64,000 bases of DNA from JARIHD01 sp035758825. GTDB lineage: Bacteria; Patescibacteriota; Saccharimonadia; Saccharimonadales; UBA4665. The position numbers were made by a program, and so were the translations under genes. Below are positions 26,066 through 33,146 of the stretch, one piece after another (position 1 is the stretch's first letter; every line of letters begins with the position of its first letter). The stretch lies in the NCBI GenBank assembly GCA_035758825.1, contig DASTWA010000002.1:1-64000 (forward strand), given 5' to 3'. The notes beneath the pieces are model-generated. The model did no database searches and was not told the DNA's origin. It was given only the letters and a program-made list of their open reading frames with translations.

Positions 26066-26509
26066 TCAGGCGGTGGCGCCGACGACCGTCTTCGCCCACT
26101 TGGCGACCTCGGTGCCCGGGAGCTGGTCCAGGGTCAGCAGGTCGACCGAGCCGGCGTAGGGGGACTTGTCGTCCGCCCAGGTGAGGAACGCGGCGTTGTC
26201 GCCGGTGAGGGCGTTGCGGGACACGACGACGACGAAGTTGCCGTCGGCGGCCAGGGCCTCGAAGGAGCGCTTCGCGCTCTCCCGGTCGTCGTGGGACCCG
26301 TCCTGGGTCAGGATGACGATGAGGTCCTTGCCCTCGGTGTCCGCGGCCTTGGCCTCGGCCTCGCGCAGGGAGTCGTCCAGGTCGCCGTTGGTGGTCACGT
26401 AGTCGACGCCGTTGGTGTCGTAGTGGCCGAACGCCTTGGTGACCTGGTCGAGACCGTCCTGGTCGGAGCCGTCGCTGTAGACGGTGACCTCGATCGCGCT
26501 GTTGCTCAT
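26066..26509 (-). CDS. vWA-like domain protein of the stress island, MIDAS start degenerate
   Basis: This 147-residue soluble, acidic protein has its second half in register with the later strands of the vWA domains in this island: a hydrophobic strand then DG (LIVILTQDGSHDD), another hydrophobic strand (NFVVVVSRN) and a final acidic DD segment. The DxSxS metal motif expected at the start is not intact (VYSDGSDQDG). I infer a divergent or partial vWA-like fold; a distinct small fold is possible. Start 26509 is chosen over the longer frame because the sequence upstream is a structured leader. Codons are G/C-ending. Confidence 0.6.
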   Translation of the reverse strand: MSNSAIEVTVYSDGSDQDGLDQVTKAFGHYDTNGVDYVTTNGDLDDSLREAEAKAADTEGKDLIVILTQDGSHDDRESAKRSFEALAADGNFVVVVSRNALTGDNAAFLTWADDKSPYAGSVDLLTLDQLPGTEVAKWAKTVVGATA

Positions 26510-26620
26510 GCTCGTACTCGCTTCCGTACGGGGGCTCGCTAGGCGATGCCCAATGGTGTGTTCTGTCGCGGGATGCGACGGGTGTTGCTGGTGTTGCAAC
26601 TGCTGCCACAGGTTGTGACC
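26510..26620 (-). promoter_or_regulatory. structured 5' leader of the 26066 gene
   Basis: On the minus strand three short hairpins follow each other: GTTGC-aacacca-GCAAC, GTCGC-atccc-GCGAC and GGGC-a-TCGC-cta-GCGA-GCCC. The layout resembles the three-hairpin leader of the 23248 gene, although the sequences differ. Confidence 0.5.
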
Positions 26621-26625
26621 GGGCA

Positions 26626-26654
26626 ATTGTACTAATCCGTCTAATGTATGTCAA
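26626..26654 (-). promoter_or_regulatory. near-consensus sigma70-type promoter of the 26066 gene
   Basis: On the minus strand, TTGACA (26654-26649), 17 nt, TACAAT (26631-26626). This is the best match to consensus in the island. Confidence 0.8.
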
Positions 26655-26776
26655 CACTTTTTTGGACAAAATAGCAATTTTCATTAATAAACATTGTTAA
26701 TTCGTCCAAAATAGCGGCCAATATGCCATGTTTTGGTTGTACAGTGTGAGTCGGAGGAGCAGGTGAAGGAGGGTTT

Positions 26777-26810
26777 GGTGGTCTCCGCGGCCGGAGCGTT
26801 GGAGACCACC
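26777..26810 (-). repeat. 3' UTR inverted repeat of the TerC-vWA gene
   Basis: Perfect 10-bp arms GGTGGTCTCC (26777-26786) and GGAGACCACC (26801-26810) around a 14-nt loop, about 30 nt after the stop. No clear T-tract terminator follows before the next promoter. Confidence 0.7.
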
Positions 26811-26841
26811 GTCACCGTTACTTCACATGCATTTGTTGCAG

Positions 26842-28464
26842 TCAGACGGCCGTGAGGGCCATCCAGTAGCCGACCTCGCGACCGATGACGTCCGCGATCC
26901 GCTCCTGGGGCTGGCCCTTGTCGTCCGTGGCGTGGATGGTGTCACAGCGATCGGCGGTGCCGACGTTGTAGTCATCCAACCCTTGAAGGAATTCGGCGCC
27001 GCCCGGCTCGTCGGAGACGCGGATGAACAGCACGAACGCGTTGCTCGGCATGGTCACGAAGACCTCCCGCGCTGCGCGCTCGTCCAGAACACGGCCGTCG
27101 GTCAGGAACGCGAAGATGAACCTCCCGGTCGTGGACTTGGCGGTCTTCTCGGCGTGCCGGAGCGCGGCGGCCAGGTCAGAGAAGTGCCCCAGGTGGCTGG
27201 GACGGTGGAGCGTGTTCGCATCGTCGGTAGGAATGGTGCCCAGGGGCTCCAGGTCCTCCGCGAACGCGAACACCGGGATCTGACGATCTGTGTCGTACCG
27301 ACCCGCGGCGCGGACCAGTTCGTTGGTGTAACGCTCGACCAGGCCGGCCGTCCACTCACCGTCCATGGTGTGGCCGGCGTCGACGTACAGTTCGACCATA
27401 GTCTCGTCCGACTCCTCGGGCGTCACGACATCCAACTTGATCTCGCCGGTCTTCGGCCAGATGAGACTGGCGATGACGACGAGCAGCAGGACGCCAAAGA
27501 TGACACCGAGGCTGACCCAGGTCTGGAAGTGGTACTCACGCACCTGCCAGCCAACCGCCGAAGTGGCGTAGTTGACGATGTGCATGATGTCACCGTTGGC
27601 GATGATCAGCTTGACGCCCACGAACGCCAGGATCACGGCCAGCCCCTCGTTGAGGCGCGTCACGTGCTTCTGGATGTGGCCGAACAGGAAGAACACCGCC
27701 CGCAGCCCCATGATCGCCATGACGTTCGAGCTGAACGCGACGAAGGTGTTGCTGGTGATGCCCAGGACGGCCGGGATGGAGTCGAGGGCGAAGACCAGGT
27801 CAGTGGCCTCGACGACGAGCACACAGATGAACAGCGGCGTGGCCTTGCGCCTGCCGTCCTCCATCTTGGTGAAGAACCGGTCGCCGTAGAACCGCTTGGT
27901 CGTGGGGATGAGACGGGTGAAGAGCCGGTAGCTCCTGCTCTTGCTGATGTCCGTTTCCTCGTCGTCGCTCGTCGCGACCTTCCAGGCCGTGTAGAGCAGG
28001 AAGCCGCCCATGACCGCGACCACGATGGCCAGGCGCTGCACGAGCGAGATGCCGAGGATAAACGTCAGCCTCATGACGAGCGCGCCGAGGATCCCGTAGA
28101 ACAGCACCTTGTGCTGGTATTCCCGCGGGACGGCGAAGAACGTCATGATGACCATGATCACGAAGATGTTGTCGACACTGAGCGACCACTCCGTGGCATA
28201 GGCAGCGAGATACTGGCCGAAGCCGTTCGCCCCCAGGTCGGTGAACAGGAACAGGGCCGCGCCCACGCCGAGGCCGTTGGCCACGAAGAAGGCGGTCTGC
28301 AGCGCGCTGTGCTTGAGGGTCGGCTCCTCGTGTTTTCGGTTGAGGACAACCAGATCGAGCACCAGCAGCGCTATGACATAGCCGATAAACACCATCCAAA
28401 CGATGGGGCTCACGGCAGGCAACTCCGCATGCGGAGATGCCGGTGAAACGAGAACGGTGGTCAT
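26842..28464 (-). CDS. terC: TerC-family membrane protein fused to a C-terminal vWA-like domain
   Basis: This 540-residue protein falls in two parts. Residues about 20-330 are a TerC domain with 7-9 membrane helices and the hallmark acidic motifs SVDNIFV and EATDLVFALDSIPA, associated with metal-ion (Mn2+-type) transport or stress. From about residue 345 a soluble domain begins with VELYVDAGHTMDGEW and later FIFAFLTDGR. Both segments align with the stand-alone vWA protein at 29964, but here the DxSxS motif is DAGHT, so metal binding is doubtful. Ordinary TerC proteins are about 300-350 residues. It has its own promoter, leader hairpin and 3' repeat. Codons are G/C-ending. Confidence 0.9.
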   Translation of the reverse strand: MTTVLVSPASPHAELPAVSPIVWMVFIGYVIALLVLDLVVLNRKHEEPTLKHSALQTAFFVANGLGVGAALFLFTDLGANGFGQYLAAYATEWSLSVDNIFVIMVIMTFFAVPREYQHKVLFYGILGALVMRLTFILGISLVQRLAIVVAVMGGFLLYTAWKVATSDDEETDISKSRSYRLFTRLIPTTKRFYGDRFFTKMEDGRRKATPLFICVLVVEATDLVFALDSIPAVLGITSNTFVAFSSNVMAIMGLRAVFFLFGHIQKHVTRLNEGLAVILAFVGVKLIIANGDIMHIVNYATSAVGWQVREYHFQTWVSLGVIFGVLLLVVIASLIWPKTGEIKLDVVTPEESDETMVELYVDAGHTMDGEWTAGLVERYTNELVRAAGRYDTDRQIPVFAFAEDLEPLGTIPTDDANTLHRPSHLGHFSDLAAALRHAEKTAKSTTGRFIFAFLTDGRVLDERAAREVFVTMPSNAFVLFIRVSDEPGGAEFLQGLDDYNVGTADRCDTIHATDDKGQPQERIADVIGREVGYWMALTAV

Positions 28465-28534
28465 GGGGTTTCTCTCCCATCGGGACCGAGAATGACCGGA
28501 GATTTCTCTCCACTGACTGCAATACTCTTGGAAA

Positions 28535-28583
28535 GAGCAAGCCTCCGACGTACTAAATGGGTTAGTACTCCGAAGGCTTGCTC
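28535..28583 (-). promoter_or_regulatory. leader hairpin of the TerC-vWA gene
   Basis: The arms GAGCAAGCCT and AGGCTTGCTC pair perfectly and an inner GTACTAA/TTAGTAC stem continues toward the apex, with only small internal loops. The hairpin lies about 70 nt before the start codon within a ~180-nt leader. Confidence 0.7.
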
Positions 28584-28649
28584 CTTAACAACAAAAGTAA
28601 TTGACTCACACTGTTAAGGTACGCACGCATTAGGGCGCGCGACTCGGGG

Positions 28650-28678
28650 ATTATATAACAATCACCTTATTTTGACAA
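28650..28678 (-). promoter_or_regulatory. sigma70-type promoter of the TerC-vWA gene
   Basis: On the minus strand, TTGTCA (28678-28673), 17 nt, TATAAT (28655-28650). Confidence 0.75.
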
Positions 28679-28722
28679 TAAAAACACCGCTGATTGGGGT
28701 GCTGGATAATACTTATGCGAAG

Positions 28723-28801
28723 AAGCAGATTGTAGTTGGGGCGGCGGGCCGGCTGGAAGTCCGAAGACATCCGTGCATGCCGCCCCAACTACAATCTGCT
28801 T
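28723..28801. repeat. orphan 23-bp perfect inverted repeat
   Basis: Arms 28723-28745 and 28779-28801 are perfectly complementary over 23 bp around a 33-nt loop. It looks like the island's 3' elements but belongs to no visible gene. It lies in a 683-nt gene-free stretch (28465-29147) together with the TerC leader and promoter, a terminator and two TerD 3' hairpins. Confidence 0.8.
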
Positions 28802-28849
28802 GTAAAAAACAATCGCACCCCATATATGGCGTACGAACAAGATAACTGT

Positions 28850-28882
28850 AGCATAAAAACAAAAAGACACAAGTTGCCTTGT
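28850..28882 (-). terminator. intrinsic terminator downstream of TerD
   Basis: On the minus strand, CACAAG-gcaa-CTTGTG is followed by TCTTTTTGTTTTT. It would end the TerD transcript after two 3' hairpins. Confidence 0.7.
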
Positions 28883-28910
28883 GCCTTCAATCAAAAGATC
28901 ATGGGGGAGG

Positions 28911-28953
28911 AGGTGGGTCAGAATAACAGGGTAAAACAAGTATTACGACCCAC
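28911..28953 (-). repeat. second 3' hairpin downstream of TerD
   Basis: GGTGGGTC (28911-28918) pairs with GACCCACC (28946-28953), with AATA/TATT pairing inside. It lies between the first TerD 3' hairpin and the terminator. Confidence 0.6.
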
Positions 28954-29026
28954 CGGTCAAGGGAGCGTTAGCTCGAAACCTTGCGGTGAGTGAATTAGAG
29001 ATATGCACTACTGCCGCCGACCGTGA

Positions 29027-29077
29027 GGTGGTCCCGCGCTGTCGATGTCGTTGCCGACGTCGAAGGTTGGGACCACC
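29027..29077 (-). repeat. 3' UTR inverted repeat of the TerD gene
   Basis: GGTGGTCCC (29027-29035) pairs with GGGACCACC (29069-29077). The loop holds a nine-pair inner stem TCGATGTCG/CGACGTCGA (one G-T pair). Confidence 0.75.
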
Positions 29078-29147
29078 CACGGTGGTGGAGCAGACTTCAG
29101 CGGTCGCGGATCAGATCCGCGGGGTTGGACTCAGGCTGGCGCCCGGG

Positions 29148-29786
29148 TCACTCGTCGAAGTTGACCTTCAGCTTCTGGCCGACCGCGATGAGGTCGTCCG
29201 TGGTGCCGCCGCCCTCGACGTTGGTGATCGTCCAGGATCCGTCGGCCTGCCGGTCGATGGTGGCCAGGACGGCCGAGACGTCGAAGGGGTGGGTGTCGCC
29301 CAGGTTGACCACGTACTCGTTGGCCGTGCCCTTCTGCTTGAGGCCGAACTTGATGTTCGCGGCGTTCGCCAGGATGGGCGGGTTGTTCGGGTCGCGGTCC
29401 GCGGGGTTCACCCAGTTGGTCACGACGATCGTGTAGCGGGTCACGTCGGCCGGGGCCTTCGTCGGCTCGATCCACGCGGTCTCGTCGTATCCCTTCTTGG
29501 ACTCGTCACCCGTACGGGCGTCGCCGGTGTGGGTCACGTCGGCCTCGGGCGTCTGGATCCAGGGGAGACCCTTGGAGGTGGTACCCAGGTCCGGACGGAA
29601 CCACGCCTTCTTGCCCCAGAAGATGGCCTCGGACCGGGTGCCGCCGTAGTGGCGGACGACCATCAGGTCGAGGTCCTGGTCGGGCTGGCCCGGGACGCTG
29701 TCGTAGGCGATGCCGCACTCGAACTTGACGCCGGAGGCGACAGGAAGCTTGCGGACCTCGCCGGGCTTGACGATGAGCTGAGGCAT
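29148..29786 (-). CDS. terD: TerD-family (tellurium-resistance/stress) protein
   Basis: This 212-residue protein carries a TerD domain: DLDLMVV near residue 40, the Ca2+-binding-type HTGDARTGDE, and KAPADVTRYTIVVTNW matching the family's ADIxxIxFVVTI strand. The C-terminal VGQKLKVNF strand also fits. It is slightly longer than the usual ~190 residues. TerD proteins are cytoplasmic or membrane-associated Ca2+-binding stress proteins. The ATG at 29786 follows a GGAG site; the long frame upstream of it is only the antisense of the vWA gene. It is divergent from that gene with overlapping promoters. Codons are G/C-ending. Confidence 0.9.
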   Translation of the reverse strand: MPQLIVKPGEVRKLPVASGVKFECGIAYDSVPGQPDQDLDLMVVRHYGGTRSEAIFWGKKAWFRPDLGTTSKGLPWIQTPEADVTHTGDARTGDESKKGYDETAWIEPTKAPADVTRYTIVVTNWVNPADRDPNNPPILANAANIKFGLKQKGTANEYVVNLGDTHPFDVSAVLATIDRQADGSWTITNVEGGGTTDDLIAVGQKLKVNFDE

Positions 29787-29813
29787 GACTGCACTCCGTT
29801 TCACTCGGGTTGT

Positions 29814-29843
29814 ATCGCACCAGTTGGTGGATAACGGTGCGAT
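29814..29843 (-). promoter_or_regulatory. leader hairpin of the TerD gene
   Basis: ATCGCACC (29814-29821) pairs perfectly with GGTGCGAT (29836-29843) around a 14-nt loop, directly after the TATAAT box, so it forms at the very 5' end of the mRNA. Confidence 0.65.
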
Positions 29844-29869
29844 TATATACCAATTTGTTGAAATTGCAA
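29842..29869 (-). promoter_or_regulatory. sigma70-type promoter of the TerD gene
   Basis: On the minus strand, TTGCAA (29869-29864), 16 nt, TATAAT (29847-29842). Its -35 overlaps the spacer of the divergent vWA promoter, so the two promoters probably compete or share control. Confidence 0.7.
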
Positions 29870-29886
29870 ATAGTTTGTGGTAGTAT
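29858..29886 (+). promoter_or_regulatory. sigma70-type promoter of the vWA gene
   Basis: TTGAAA (29858-29863), 17 nt, TAGTAT (29881-29886). The leader holds CTGGT-atc-ACCAG and TCCGC-att-GCGGA hairpins before a GAGGAAGG ribosome site. Confidence 0.7.
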
Positions 29887-29963
29887 GCGCGAGTTGCTGG
29901 TATCACCAGTTCAACAAGGACAGTCCGCATTCGCGGAATCGCACTCACGAGGAAGGCATTCAC

Positions 29964-30794
29964 ATGCCGAATCTCCAACTCGTCAAGCAGAAGGTCCAGG
30001 AAGCCGACAAGCGCACGGGAGGAAGTCTCCTCACCAAGGTGACGGCCGCTCAGACCGTGATGGTCAAGAAGCGGGTCAACCCGAACCAGCAGTGGGAGGT
30101 CATCCTTCTCGTCGACGCCTCGGGTTCCATGGACCCCTGGTACCGGAACGGCTCCGTCCAGCAGACGGTCGAGCGCGCCCTCGGATTCGCAGTGATCGTC
30201 GACGACGACGGCAAGGTGCCAGTCGTGACCTTCGGTCAGCGCAAGCCGGGCGTCCGGGGCAACCCCCGTTCCGAGGAGGACCTGATCAACCGGTACGTCG
30301 TCGACCTCGGCAACTACCACGGGTTCATCCAGAACAACGGCATCTACGCCGACTGGGGCACCCCCATGACGGAGGCCGTGATCCACGCCGCCGACATCGC
30401 CGGCCACGGTGACCTGTTCCCCGGTGGGGTCGTGAACACGCGCAACGAGCCGGTCATCCGGGCGTCCAACAAGACCACCCTGGTGGTCGTCGCCTGCGAC
30501 GGTCGGCCCAACAGCCCCCGGAGCATGTCGGACGCCATCCGCGTCTTCTCCCACCGTTCTGCGGAATTCAAGTTCCTGTTCGTCGGCAACGACGAGCGCG
30601 GCTGGGACTACCTGGAGAGCCTCGACGACGACATCCCCGTGGGGAGGCCGTTCAACCGCGGTGGCCGTCTGTTCGACAACGTCGACAGCAAGAGGGTCGA
30701 CCTGCGCGCCAGCGACGAGAAGTTCTACGAGGACATGCTGGACGAACTGCCCAGTGCCCGCGCCGCCATGGTGCAGCACGGCCTGCTCGTCTGA
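29964..30794 (+). CDS. vWA-domain protein, TerF/TerY-like
   Basis: This 276-residue soluble protein has a vWA domain (about residues 40-230) with an intact MIDAS start DASGSMDPW, the conserved Thr region WGTPMTEAV and the later VVVACDGRP strand. It matches the vWA partners of TerD/TerC systems, which are thought to organise metal-dependent complexes at the membrane. The ATG at 29964 is fixed by GAGGAAGG 7 nt upstream. Almost all Lys codons are AAG and most Glu codons GAG, unlike flanking native genes. It is divergent from terD and ends with a hairpin and a terminator. Confidence 0.88.
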   Translation: MPNLQLVKQKVQEADKRTGGSLLTKVTAAQTVMVKKRVNPNQQWEVILLVDASGSMDPWYRNGSVQQTVERALGFAVIVDDDGKVPVVTFGQRKPGVRGNPRSEEDLINRYVVDLGNYHGFIQNNGIYADWGTPMTEAVIHAADIAGHGDLFPGGVVNTRNEPVIRASNKTTLVVVACDGRPNSPRSMSDAIRVFSHRSAEFKFLFVGNDERGWDYLESLDDDIPVGRPFNRGGRLFDNVDSKRVDLRASDEKFYEDMLDELPSARAAMVQHGLLV

Positions 30795-30883
30795 CGAGTC
30801 CGCGCTGAGCGCAACTCGCTGATCGCAGCGCACCCCTGTCCCTACAACCGATGATCCGCTCCCGCGGATCCCAGCAACACCCC

Positions 30884-30934
30884 GGTCGGTCCGGAAGCCC
30901 ACTCCTCAGCCAGAGGAACCCTTCCGGACCGACC
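30884..30934 (+). repeat. 3' UTR inverted repeat of the vWA gene
   Basis: Perfect 14-bp arms GGTCGGTCCGGAAG and CTTCCGGACCGACC enclose CCTC-agcca-GAGG. A smaller GATCCG/CGGATC hairpin precedes it at 30853-30870. Confidence 0.8.
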
Positions 30935-30983
30935 ATGCACCACCCCTAACGAACCAAACACAGGCACTTGGCCTTTTTTGTAC

Positions 30984-31017
30984 AAAAATACGCAGCCGGA
31001 ATGACTGCGTATTTTTT
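30984..31017. terminator. bidirectional intrinsic terminator at the island's right edge
   Basis: AAAATACGCAG pairs with CTGCGTATTTT and both sides carry A/T runs. It serves the vWA gene (plus) and the 31022 gene (minus). A weaker AGGC-actt-GGCCTTTTTT stem precedes it at 30962-30979. Confidence 0.8.
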
Positions 31018-31021
31018 GATA

Positions 31022-32122
31022 TTACTCTTCGGGAGATTCTTTCGGCCGGTCCAAGATACTTGGATCAAACGGACGTTCATTGCGCTTTGGACAGTCCAAG
31101 ACAGACGGGTCGAAGGGGCGTTCCTCAAGGCGCGAAGGCGGAACTGACGGCGCTGGCACCAGGACCTGCGGATCAAACGGACGCTCCGCGGGGGGCCGTG
31201 GAGTGGTCGGCGGCTGGCCTAAAACATTGGGGTCAAAAGGCCGAGGCGCTTGCCAGGGCGCAACCCTGCGGGGCGAAGGAACGGCCGGAGTCGGACCCAA
31301 AATGCTTGGGTCAAACTTGTGCTCACCGGGCCGGGCCTCTTCGAGAGGCTGGCGGACGCGAAGCGAGGAGTCATAGGCCTGCGGGTAGGTAAGCCACACC
31401 GACAAGCGGTTCAAGCCTCCAATTGCTACGGTAGTATCTTCGTAAACTTCGGCCATTACCGCCTCCGGCGAAGACCGCAGCAAACCAGCATTAACTACTT
31501 GCTCCACTGACTTGCGGCGGGCGGCCGTATCAACGAGCAATGGATGCATGCGGCCTTCGAGATGGCGCTTGTGACTTGGCGCCAATACAGACGAGGCCTG
31601 GATGGCATCCTGCTGCGAACCGACATAACCCATGATCTTGTCCGACGCTTCGACCGCACCTTGGACAAACCGACTTGAAACCGCCCTCACAAGCGGCCAG
31701 CGGCGCGCACCAAGGCTGTGAAGCGGCGCCAAATGTTCTTCGTCCGCCTGGTAGCCCTTGCGACTGGCGACCAGGTCGGCGGTTTCGAGATGTTGGCGCG
31801 CAGATTGATATGTCTGTCGCAAAAAATCAACCACGCCGTGGTTGTCAAAGCCCTGCGGCCGGTAATCGCCATTCGCAGGCCTGGTCAGTTCGGAGGTGAT
31901 AGTGTTTGCCAGGAGATACTGGTTCCTTGCCAGCGACAAATGGGCCGCGCTTACTTGATAGCGGTCATTTGACGTCAACAGATGGCGGCCGGCCATCATT
32001 ACGTCCATATCGAGACTACGAAGCCTTTCTTCGGCTTCGTAGTCAATGACAATACTCTGATAAGGCTCCAGTTCGGTGGCTATTTCTTCCGCGAACCGCT
32101 CATCACGACCCCTAAAAATCAT
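31022..32122 (-). CDS. helical protein with five C-terminal FDPx(I/V)L repeats
   Basis: This 366-residue soluble protein has a mostly helical body (about 1-260) with no recognised domain. A Pro-rich tail carries five copies of F-D-P-x-(I/V)-L: FDPSILGP, FDPNVLGQ, FDPQVLVP, FDPSVLDC and FDPSILDR. Such spaced linear motifs usually dock one partner several times. The start at 32122 is chosen because a TATAAT box ends 7 nt before it (leaderless); the longer frame runs through that promoter. Codon style is native, marking the end of the island. Confidence 0.7.
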   Translation of the reverse strand: MIFRGRDERFAEEIATELEPYQSIVIDYEAEERLRSLDMDVMMAGRHLLTSNDRYQVSAAHLSLARNQYLLANTITSELTRPANGDYRPQGFDNHGVVDFLRQTYQSARQHLETADLVASRKGYQADEEHLAPLHSLGARRWPLVRAVSSRFVQGAVEASDKIMGYVGSQQDAIQASSVLAPSHKRHLEGRMHPLLVDTAARRKSVEQVVNAGLLRSSPEAVMAEVYEDTTVAIGGLNRLSVWLTYPQAYDSSLRVRQPLEEARPGEHKFDPSILGPTPAVPSPRRVAPWQAPRPFDPNVLGQPPTTPRPPAERPFDPQVLVPAPSVPPSRLEERPFDPSVLDCPKRNERPFDPSILDRPKESPEE

Positions 32123-32236
32123 ATCTACTATTATAACATAAGTATGCAATAAACGCCAGGAGAACCTAGGCAAGACCAAAAGCTTTCCGGGCTATGCAAA
32201 CGGATTTACGAGCGGACTGGCAAATAACCAAGATTG

Positions 32237-33031
32237 TTATGACTGACCGTACCGACGGGAGAGAACCCGCACTTTAGCAAACATTGCCGCATGGAACAAA
32301 AGAACGCCCAGCGCCGCTAAAGCTGGCAGCCAGAGCCAAACCAACGGCTCGCTATCACTGCTAAAGTAAACGCCTGAGGGTATAAGCACAGCTACCAATA
32401 GTCCGGCCGTACTGTAAGCTATACGCCAGCGAAGCTGTCTGATTACCTCCCTTAGGGGGTCGGCTTCTTCTTTATTTGTATACAATGCCCAAGCAAAGAT
32501 GCCGCAGGTAAACGCGAACAAAAGCGCCGGTATGCCGGCATAGCCGGCAATATCGTTGATGGTCCGGCCGCCATACTTAGCTGCCGTGTAGGCATCGATA
32601 TCACTATTATATAGATTGACCAGCTGTTCGAGGTCACTATTGGCCACTTCAAATTCGTATTCATCTTTGGCAATGGCGGCTTGCCGCAAAACGCTCAGCT
32701 GGTCTCGGATAAATCCCACGTCATCACGGATAGTCATCATGGCCTCGGCAACCGTGTCGGATTCGTTAGTTGTAGTGCCCAAATATTCATACACCTCATG
32801 GACTTTTTGCCGGGCGGCGTCAGCCCGCTTGGCGAATTCCGGGTAAAACGTTTCGCTGGGCAGCTCCGCATTTTCCTCGGCATAGCCCCAGAGCCCGTCA
32901 ATCGTCTCACCAACGCCGGCAATCTGCTTGTCTTGGTCCGTAGAAGCGCTGACCGGCCTGGCCGGAAGCAACAGACCGACCGCCAATAGGGCAGTTATTA
33001 CGACGACCGGAAGAATGTGGCGTAGCTTCAT
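32237..33031 (-). CDS. secreted or anchored protein with helical domain and C-terminal membrane helices
   Basis: This 264-residue protein has a signal peptide (about 1-29, ending VSAS), an extracellular helical, partly coiled-coil region (35-150) and about three membrane helices (165-190, 207-227, 232-253) with a basic C-terminus. I do not recognise the family. The layout suggests an envelope sensor or assembly factor; this is inference. Confidence 0.65.
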   Translation of the reverse strand: MKLRHILPVVVITALLAVGLLLPARPVSASTDQDKQIAGVGETIDGLWGYAEENAELPSETFYPEFAKRADAARQKVHEVYEYLGTTTNESDTVAEAMMTIRDDVGFIRDQLSVLRQAAIAKDEYEFEVANSDLEQLVNLYNSDIDAYTAAKYGGRTINDIAGYAGIPALLFAFTCGIFAWALYTNKEEADPLREVIRQLRWRIAYSTAGLLVAVLIPSGVYFSSDSEPLVWLWLPALAALGVLLFHAAMFAKVRVLSRRYGQS

Positions 33032-33146
33032 ATACCTTTCAGGATAACATGTTCATGACAGCTGCATAAGGGGTAGCGCGCGGGCTGCCAGCTTGCCCAA
33101 GCATTAGCAAATATGATATACTCGCAAGAGTAGAGATGTTTATCCT

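Noticed and set aside
25931..26542. A 203-codon plus-strand frame and a 227-codon minus-strand frame (26001-26684) around the 26066 gene
   Set aside because: Both are low-complexity shadows (Val/Gly/Asp or Arg/Gly/His-rich). The 26066 frame has the promoter, leader and plausible fold.
26827..28446. A 539-codon open frame on the plus strand opposite the TerC-vWA gene
   Set aside because: The minus strand encodes clear TerC motifs. The plus frame is a highly charged Arg/Glu/Asp/Val-rich shadow caused by G/C-ending codons on the other strand and has no ribosome site.
28986..29834. A 282-codon plus-strand frame opposite TerD
   Set aside because: TerD motifs lie on the minus strand, and the plus frame starts inside the TerD 3' hairpin region.
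29787..30902. N-terminal extension of the TerD frame to 30902
   Set aside because: It is the antisense of the vWA gene, and the TerD homology, ribosome site and promoter all place the start at 29786.
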